Of a DNA stretch of 64,000 nt, positions 56,159 to 64,000 are shown one piece after another. A model generated the notes under the pieces. The model saw nothing but the letters and a program-made list of their open reading frames with translations, did not search any database and was not told the DNA's origin. Each line of letters opens with the position of its first letter. Within the stretch, counting starts at the first letter, position 1. The stretch is from Erpobdella octoculata (Eukaryota > Annelida > Clitellata > Hirudinida > Erpobdellidae), in contig OZ022238.1 of assembly GCA_963978895.1 (NCBI GenBank), positions 11,453,128-11,517,127 on the forward strand. The letters run 5' to 3'. The translations under genes and the position numbers were made by a program.

Positions 56159-57200
56159 GTTTAGCCGATCTATTCAAGTTGGCTAATAAGCTGGTTGGTT
56201 AGCCGGTTGTTTTCAAGTCTGGATGAGAAAAAAATAAATGAATTTATTATTTTAAAAATTCGTTTTTATGTTTAAAGCTACAGGGATAATTTACGGAACA
56301 TTTCAACGGAGAAACTGAAATAAAACTTTTTAATGTTTTTTTCTATCTTTGCAACTATTTCGGATTAGTCGATTGAAAGTAGTTACTTTGAAAAAGCGAC
56401 TGGCTCCGTTTTAAACTTCAGCTAACCGCAGCGTTCCTCCTGTGGTCGCCTATTTCTCAAGTCGAAGTTTTCTTTTAAACGAAATCGATGCTATTTCGTA
56501 GGAATGGAATTTGAAAAATAAACAATGGTGACGTCTACGCAGTTTGTGTTGGAGCGACAATTTTTAAACTACTACTACCACCATAGATCAATGACTACTA
56601 CTACTACACTCTCTATCTCCCCATCTCTCTATTTCTCTCTCTCTCTTTCTCTCTTTCTCTCCTTCTCTCTCTCTATTTTTCGTTCTATCCCTCCCAATCT
56701 TTCGTTTTTTTATTTCTCGAACCGATTAGAATATAAAATTCTTATTTCTCCAGAAATTCTTCTTACTTATCCTTCCCCACAATTATCATCATAATCATAA
56801 CCCAACCATCATCGTCATCGTCGTCGTCATCATCATCATCATCATCGTCATCATCGTCATCGTCGTCGGTAAGCGCATCGCACTTGAAAACAAACGGATC
56901 AAATTTTAATCGATCGGTTTCGAATTACGCACAAAATAGTTTCGCATAAATATTTCATTCAATTTAAACCATAAATTTCATCGGCATTAGCAGTGATGAT
57001 GTTGAAGATGATTATGATGACGATAGTATTGCTATTATTTGTTTTTTTTGCTAAGAATTACATAAATAATAAAAACAGAAAGTTCCAGTTGGATTTTTGT
57101 AACTAATTAAAGATGTTTCGCAATTTGGAAAACTTTAAACAAGCCGTGTGAAGTTTTTGCCCATCCTACAATTCTCGATGGAACTTAAGAGTGGTATGTA
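56159..57200. other. Upstream region of the EHD gene
   Basis: Contains pyrimidine tracts (56600-56700, CTCT repeats) and (ATC)n/(GTC)n repeats (56805-56870). No coding feature was recognised. The promoter of the EHD gene should be here, but no element is distinctive. Confidence 0.4.
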
Positions 57201-57207
57201 AACTATT

Positions 57208-57295
57208 AATACTACTACTAGTGCTACTACTACTACTACTACTACTACTAATACTACTACTACTTCTACTACTACTACTGCTGCTGCTGCTACTG

Positions 57296-57328
<33 letters not shown>

Positions 57329-57345
57329 TGCTGGTGCTGCTCCTG

Positions 57346-57378
<33 letters not shown>

Positions 57379-57420
57379 TTACTACTACTACTACTGCAGC
57401 TGCTGCTACTACTGCTATGG
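57208..57420. repeat. (ACT)n/(GCT)n trinucleotide microsatellite
   Basis: About 210 bp of TAC, TGC and TTC triplet variants kept in register. Confidence 0.95.
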
Positions 57421-57515
57421 CTACCATTACAAATACTTATAATACATTGTCCTAACAGTTTTTATGCGAACTGTTTGAATTTCACAAATAACACATGTTG
57501 GGAGTAAACAACTAG

Positions 57516-57521
57516 TTTATT
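57516..57521 (-). terminator. Polyadenylation signal AATAAA
   Basis: AATAAA on the minus strand, about 100 bases after the stop codon of the ShKT-domain gene at 57621. Confidence 0.55.
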
Positions 57522-57620
57522 ATAAAAAGTTATTATTGAAAACTTTTTAACTATTTTTAGATTATAAACAAGATTTACCGGCACATTCACATAAGCAAAT
57601 ACTTGTCCCGACTAAAAGAC

Positions 57621-60600
57621 TCAAAGACAACAGACATATAATAATATTTTCACGTCGTGAACAAAAAATCTTGTCAAAATGCTGGTCAGCATAACCACAA
57701 ACATCGATCCTCTTGCTTTTTTCCCCGATTCCGATTGGTGGACGGGAAAGGCTCGTCCCTCTGGGCCATGATTTCCAACAAATTGTTTTGGAGTTAGTTG
57801 GTGTGCCTGGCTTGAGTAGCTTCTGTTACGTTCTCCGGGGTAGATTTTGTTTCTAATAGATGGAGTGGGAAGCTGCTGACAAGGACGATGAAGAGCTCCT
57901 AGTAAACAAAACGACAGTTTGATCTAGTCCATATCTGATTGTTCAAAAGCAATTTTAAATAATAAAGAGGGACTCACTGTTGTCAACTTTGAGTGAGAGA
58001 ATGGCATTGGCAAGGTGGAAAGGATCAAATTGTTCCATTGTGCCACATTGCTGAGTGCTTCCCATGAGAAATATTTCTTTCCATGGAGTTAAATTCGTTT
58101 GGTGACCAATACCCGATGCTCTAGGGTCAAGTATTATGCCCTAATAGAAATAAAAAACTTAATATGTTTGTAAAAGATTTCTGAAGAAATAATAACATTT
58201 AATTTTAAACAATTAATAAATAAACTAAGTAGATGTTGTAAATATTCACAGGGGATACACGCATAAAAAATGCCCATCAAAACGAACAACCAGCACAACG
58301 AACGTGGATTTTTGCGAATGGAAATCTTCGAGCTCCAATATGATGCCTTCCGTTTACCCTGAGCAAGCTTAAAAAGAAGACAGCGAGAGTCAGTAGTCAG
58401 GGCCAATAGTGTGTGTTGTTTTTAATTCTATTGAACATCGCGATCAGTATGATGAACTTCCCGCAGCGCCGCCAAAAAACCATATGAAAGAGACCCAATG
58501 TAGTTAAAACTCAATATAAATCAATTAGAACTCACCCAGCACAAATAATTTCCGTTTTTGCCTGTCGTCTTGGTGACAAGAGTGGCGTGCATGTAGTCCA
58601 TGGCATAATAGGACGAACAACTGAATTCTGTAATACAGTTAGTTGATAAATTTTTACCCGTTAAGCTCAGCCACCTCTTACGAAAGCCTCTTTGGCAGGC
58701 GGCCTCCGCTAACACAGAGCAACCTTCTACGACATACGCATAAACTAACCCAATCTGACATGGCTGCCACTCACACTGACGTTTCTTCTGTCAAACATCA
58801 GGTCGTGGAGATCTTGATTGTCACCATGCCGGCCTGCACTGCTTTCGTCGAGACCAAGATCACCATCGTCGTCCAGTTGGTCAAGAGTAAAGGTTGGGCA
58901 GTGACCCATCAAAGTTATTTTTAGTCGGCCAAGGGATCCACACGATCTGGAGGTGACAGAAAAAAATAAATCAATTTATCTGTCTATAAGTCATATGTTA
59001 TTTATCTAAAATGAATTATCTAAGTAACCGCTTATACAATGAACAATCTGCATCATTCCATTATTTCATCACCATCTCACTTTTTGCTCCAGTCGGAAAC
59101 AGTTCCACGACAGCTTCTGCCGCTGGCACCACCGTGGTTGTCATATGATTCATCGTCATAATCGCCTCTTGTTATGACGTCAATGGAGCCTGACAGTCCG
59201 CAGCTGGAATCTTGGAAATTGTCCGATGCTAAAAAAAATAGAGATAAAATAGACTAAGAAATAGAAAGATAGATAATACAAAGAAAAAGATAGAAAGTGA
59301 AAGATAGTGAAAAAAAGAGTAAATCCACAATGTTCAAAGTATTAAAAAGTATTGAAAGTTATTGAAATCTATTGCAAAGTACTGAAAAACATTCGAAAGT
59401 AGAAAAAGGTATTAAAAAGTATTTTATAAAAGTTGTCCCAAAATCAAACGAGTTTCTGAACCATTGAATATTAATGATGTTTGAAGGATTTGGAAAACAC
59501 AGAAGTTTTCAACAATCTAGAAAACTCCGTTTTTATGTAGCAAGTTTTATTTCTAACGAAAGGTCATTCCACTTTTGGAGCCAATAACTCCAAGCCATCT
59601 TTCACCAAGTGATGTTCGAAGTAAAGCGGGCACGATGAAATTTCCGGAAATGAAAATCCACGGTCAGCGACAAAGTTGGTCGGTTGAATATCCATGCTGA
59701 GGTTACATCGTGCACACACTTGAACACGAGTACCTCGACTTTATAGAATATTCTTTCCGGAAGGTAAATAGACAAAATCAATGAAAATCGTGTAGAATAG
59801 GTGTCACGTGGTCGTACTTATAAATATGTGTAGGTGCAGGGACGTCATTTCAGCAAAATCATGGGAGGCAAGATGTTTAAAGGGTCAACACGTACCAGAA
59901 TGTTATCTTCACCTCATAATTTTAATAGTTTCTTTCCAAAAAAGCTAATGTCCAAAGTGAAAAAGTGTTAGTCGCAGAAGCTTTTCCATTTTTTTTCGAA
60001 AACTTGCTTACTTTTTCTTTCAGAAAAAGCGAAAAACTCATCTGGCAAATCAAGAGATTAAGTGATAGCATGACGTTTTATTGTTTTTTACTTTATTATT
60101 AAGATACATACATACATACATACATACATACATACATACATACATGCATACACAATTACATATATATATAAATAAATATATAAATACATACATAGAAAAT
60201 TATGTATATTAATTATACAAATATTGCCCACCGACAATGGACTTGAGATTTTGACTCCTAATGGAGTCATTCAGAGGCGGCGAATCGTCCTTGAAGTCAT
60301 TGCAGGCGGTAAACGATTGATCTTCAATGGAACTTGTGGCTTGAATAAAGTGCAAGAATATAAAGTAAATTAACTATTTAATTTCAAATAAAAGAGTCAA
60401 GGAAAAAAGTGGGCACAGCAGTTTATGTAATGTTGAAAGTTCGCGATTACCCTGGAGTTGTTTAATTTTTACATTTTCCAGATCATTGCAGCAGCGAACA
60501 TGAACTGAAAGGTGAAAAGGTGGTTCCGTGATAATGGTGGTTTGGTAGTTCGATGTTTGATGTTTGTAAAATATTATTTACTATTGTTGTTTTATAGTTT

Positions 60601-63600
60601 ATCAAATATAAATAAAAATTCAATTGTAATAAGAACAAGTGTAATAGAAGCTCACAGATCTGAAAGTTCAGAACTTTGTTCGAAGTTTCCACGAGGTGGA
60701 GACAGGTGTATCGTGGCCGACTGAAGAAAGGAAATGCGCAATGATAAACAAATCATAACGTTATGTATATTAGCGGACCTATGGACATATATTTTGTAAT
60801 ATATATGAGAGTGATAAATAAAAAACATTTGATATATAATATTGCGCTTCTTATAATAGAAAGGCTGCTTAGATTAAACGAATTAAACGGACAAACCATC
60901 CATTGTTGTAATAAGAGAAGAGCTTGTAGTAGTTCTTTTCCCAGTGTTTGCTCTTGCAGAGAAAAGTACCGAGAGAGGAGAAGGTGATGTTGTCCTGGCT
61001 AATGGTGATGGCTTCTTTTCTGTTACCTGCGTAATAGCGCCATTCCTTTCTTATGTCCGTGTTGAAGCGGCATTCGGCACTCCAAGGTGGAATCAGGTCT
61101 TTTAGAAAATTAAATGTGAATTTACTCTGTCATCAACATTATTTTTGCAGCTGTTCACGAATAAATCTTAACCATTTATCGAATAACCATCAAGTGCCCA
61201 GATAAAATGAACCCAAGAAGTAATTTTAATTACTTGTCAACTCGATACTCGATCAGTCGCCACGCCACTCTATTTAGATTTCGAAACAATGTATCTTCCA
61301 AACGGATAGTTTAGTTCACAAAACTTTATTACTCATACTTATATATTATTTGTAAGTTTTTAGTACATTTGTATATAAGCGTTTAGTGTTTAAATCTTTT
61401 TTTTAATTTTTTTAAATCTAAAAACGTATTAATCTATTGTCACAGGATATACACCTGCATGCAAAAAATGAACTTTTTACAACCAAGTGCCTTAAGAAAG
61501 CTTTAGAAAATCCGATGAAACAAACAACAAAACTAAATTTTAAAAAATCGAAATTTTGCAAAATTTTGCAAAACCGCTATCACAAAATTTTTGAAATCTT
61601 TGAAGCTTTCAAACTTGGTGGAAACTTGGGTTTGGTGACATTTAGGCAGGCGACAGTTAGGCGCGCGACATATAGGCAGCGACATATGGGCGGAATGACA
61701 TTTAGGCGTAGCGACATTTAGGGACGCGACATTTAGGGGCACAAAATTTAGGGGCGCGACATTTTGGGGACGCGACAATTAAGGGCGCGACATTTAGTGG
61801 CGCGACGTTTAGGCAACGACAATTTGGCTGTTAATATACTGATTTTTGATCCACTGAAAATTTAATTTGGCTTAAAATTGTAGTCTATTGGTTTTATTGG
61901 TCAACTTTTCTGTAACTATCGCTTGATTTTGTTTCTGTGAACATTAAAGCTTTTAAGAAACAAATTTTTATTTCTGTTTTAAAATAAACTTGAATAAACA
62001 ACATCAGAAAAGAAAGCAGAAGTTTGTAATGATTTTTATTTAAACTGTTACATTCAGTACATACATATAATCAACAACAAAGCATGTGATAGATGAGCAA
62101 CAGCTTGCAGATATATGAGAAATTCTGCACGTCCATATGCAGCTACGGCACGCCGAACACGGTCGTCTAGTGTGCATTACTTCTACGAGGATAAGCTATC
62201 AATTCCGGTCGCGCCCTGCAAGAACTTTGTTTTCTGCTGTTGCATGTCCCGTTTGATACAATCCAAGAATGAACAGAGAGTTGGATGGTGACACAGGAAC
62301 AGTGACTGAAGACTATAATGCCACCCCTCACCAAATTTGCTTATAATTATTCAACAAAGTTTTATTATATCCTTTAAATTAAAAATATTTTGAAGCATCC
62401 TTAATTAGTAAAAATCACTAGAATGTCCATTTTTAAGCTTTTCATTGTATAAGCTTAAATTTACATTACATTGCATAAGCTTAAGTTGCATGCGCTTAAA
62501 TGCGCCTATTTGTTGTCCGCCTAAATGTCCATCCACCCATTTGTCGTGCGCTCATATGGATCCGCCCAAATGTTGCACGCCTAACTGACGTCCGCCCAAG
62601 TTTCCCGATACCGAAACCTCTTGGAATCACGAAAAACCATTAAATAGGCTATATAAATCTAGAACATGAGTTTAAAACTAAATCTAAAAATTTTTGAGAT
62701 TTTGACGATACCGTATCACAAAATTTTTTGATTTTTTAAGTTTTGAAATTTGGTTGAACTTTTTTATAGAAAGTTTCGTTGCATGGGATCCAGAAAAACC
62801 TCAAATTAGACCATAGAAAACTAACAAATATGTACAAAACGGAAATAATAAAAGATCAACATTTTTTAAATTTTAGCGATACTAGTATTACAAATTTAGC
62901 AATTTTTTATTTTCAAAATTAATTGAAATTTGTTTTTATAACAAACTTTGAAAACTTTTGCCATACCGGTATTAGAAAATCTTCGAATTTTGTGAAGTTT
63001 TATAAATTAGTTGAAATTTGTTTTTATAGAAAGGTTTGATGCATGCGATCACAAACTAAAATTCAAAACTTCAAAACTAAAATTGAACAAAGGTCGAAAT
63101 TTTGAAAATTTCTGCGATAATTGTATCTTGTGAGCAAGATGAAACGGGAAAGTGACCGGGAATGGGAAAGCGACCGGAAACGGGAGAGCAAGCGGGAACG
63201 GTAAGTGACCGGGAGCGGGAGAACAAGCGGAGAAGGAAACGAAAGCGAGAGAAAAAACCCGGGCAACGCCGAGTACCGCGCTAATTAAATTATAACATTC
63301 TTGTTATCAATATTGCAATCCTTAAATTAAAACCTACAAGCAAAACCGCGTAAAAATAATTTCTAATTTGTACAAAAGTTATTTTTAACTCACTGCAGAG
63401 TCCGCACGATCGCTTGCAGAAGTTTGCGTAGTGGAACATGGCTCCGTTGACGCAGCGCCCCAGCCGTGCGTGTTCTGCGCATGTCCACGAATCGTCATAG
63501 CAGACTCCCGGCTCTATGAGTGAACAAACATTAGTATGTTATGAAATTAATTAAATAAAATTATTAAAGAGTTTGGGATGTACTTTAATATAATGAGCTA

Positions 63601-64000
63601 AAACCCGTGTTGGCTAAAATGCATATTTTACTTCTCTGTTACATATATTTGAAACAAAAGCATTTCTATTGGGCACAAGGTTGAGGCTTAGCTACTGCTA
63701 TATCTACCACTTCTGCCCATGCCACTGCCACTGTCACTGTCACTATTACTGCTACTACTACTGCTGATGTTTTTATGGTCTCGAGGTTTGAAAGCTGTAG
63801 GTACGAAAAAAAAACAACCAGAAGATTTGAATAAACTGTGCAAATATAATTTTTATGTTGTTTTTTTTTATTACCGCTCTTGTTAAGAGAAAGATGGACC
63901 ACGTTGCTGAATCTTGTAACATCAGTTACAGGCGTGATGGGACTGAAGTACATCTTCATGCTGTTGACCGGTTGTGACTTGTAAACCTGTTCGTACCTCT
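57621..64000 (-). CDS. Cysteine-rich surface or secreted protein with ShKT domain, DUF7042-7045-like; 5' end outside window
   Basis: Twelve exons join in phase on the minus strand: 63875-64000 (open at edge), 63708-63794, 63394-63513, 60897-61098, 60656-60720, 60451-60504, 60232-60339, 59081-59228, 58777-58946, 58536-58627, 57978-58140, 57621-57898. Exon 63394 is one ShKT domain (CYDDSWTC ... CVNGAMFHYANFCKRSCGLC, six Cys plus the Asp). Then ECRFNTDIRKEWRY, ITISQDNITF, LGTFLCK, YYKLFSYYNNGC and RYTCLHLVETSNKVL recall the uncharacterised cysteine modules Pfam lists as DUF7042-7045 (from memory). CGSLGRLKITLMGHCPTF and FSCSSYYAMDYMHATLV follow. The C terminus is hydrophobic (MFVVMLTSILTRFF), perhaps a GPI or membrane signal. 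The junction 58777/58627 is the least certain: a stronger donor two bases on would break the frame. No function is known. Confidence 0.65.
59837..60060 (+). mobile_element. Possible hAT-like terminal fragment
   Basis: CAGGGACGTCATTTCAGCAAAATCATGGG has the same start as the terminus at 40512 (minus strand). No second end was found. Tentative. Confidence 0.35.
60104..60148. repeat. (CATA)n microsatellite
   Basis: About eleven CATA units in an intron of the ShKT-domain gene. Confidence 0.9.
61618..62610. mobile_element. Foldback-type transposon 3
   Basis: The left end is GGAAACTTGGG and the right end, on the minus strand, GGGAAACTTGGGCGG. The left arm (61635-61830) is a 15-bp array such as GCGACATTTAGGGAC. 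The right arm (62490-62600, read reversed) is also a 15-bp array (GCGGACGTCAGTTAG, GCGTGCAACATTTGG). The AT-rich interior has no gene. It lies in the intron after the ShKT exon. No target duplication could be matched. Confidence 0.7.
63134..63285 (+). mobile_element. Helitron family A, 3' fragment (copy 8)
   Basis: A GC-rich 18-bp minisatellite (GGGAAAGTGACCGGGAAT) followed by the hairpin CCCGGGCAACGCCGAG and GCTAATT, in which the canonical CTAG has become CTAA. An old truncated copy in the intron of the ShKT-domain gene. Confidence 0.8.

Overview
This window is nuclear DNA from an invertebrate animal. It is AT-rich, its genes are split by GT-AG introns, and mobile and simple repeats take up much of the space. 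Phylum is not settled. One repeat family has an (ACTG)n tract and a core of about 157-bp tandem monomers, which recalls the 'pearl' Helitron-like elements known from bivalve molluscs. I therefore lean to a spiralian, possibly a mollusc, with low confidence. All functional names rest on reading translated exons, checking splice phase by hand and comparing with remembered family features. No search was run.

Six protein genes can be supported. (1) 6721-11504 (+): a small secreted protein with a PAN/apple-like N-terminal part and an ILEI (FAM3-type) domain, 3 exons. (2) 22973-30677 (+): a SKICH-domain coiled-coil protein of the CALCOCO/TAX1BP1 type, about 15 exons, whose 3' end is tandemly duplicated (to 31804). 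(3) 34748-38222 (+): the box C/D snoRNP assembly factor BCD1/ZNHIT6, 5 exons visible. (4) 40999-49786 (+): a bZIP transcription factor whose basic region and leucine zipper lie on exons 6.1 kb apart. (5) 50431-56158 (-): a complete six-exon EHD-family membrane-remodelling ATPase. (6) 57621-64000+ (-): a large cysteine-rich secreted or surface protein with a ShKT domain and modules resembling the uncharacterised DUF7042-7045 group, 12 exons, running off the right edge.

The rest is dominated by transposons, several of which I could bound to the base. Helitron-like elements begin TCTATATATATAAAA, end CTAG and sit between A and T. They fall into family A (microsatellite plus GC-rich 18-bp minisatellite), family B (pearl-like) and family C; a shorter element, E, shares family A's 3' end but has an unresolved 5' end. 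They nest in each other: B inside A inside C at 7276-10857, all inside intron 1 of gene 1. hAT elements have exact 8-bp target duplications at 5713-6493, 16661-22250 and 43611-48502, the last two swollen by Helitrons. A decayed ZBED5-type hAT is at 493-1952, and a truncated non-LTR retrotransposon is at 14718-16084.

The most unusual material is a set of three foldback-type elements (1992-5669, about 42140-43307, 61618-62610). Their long terminal inverted repeats are built of different 15-bp minisatellites that share a common phrase layout. The first has an exact 8-bp target duplication and imperfect 16-bp terminal inverted repeats. Microsatellites reach extreme lengths (2.67 kb of an octanucleotide, 0.8 kb of a tetranucleotide, 1.0 kb of hexanucleotides), and two of these arrays occupy the same internal slot of Helitron family A. 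The genes show no operon-like cooperation; they are independent loci separated by repeats.
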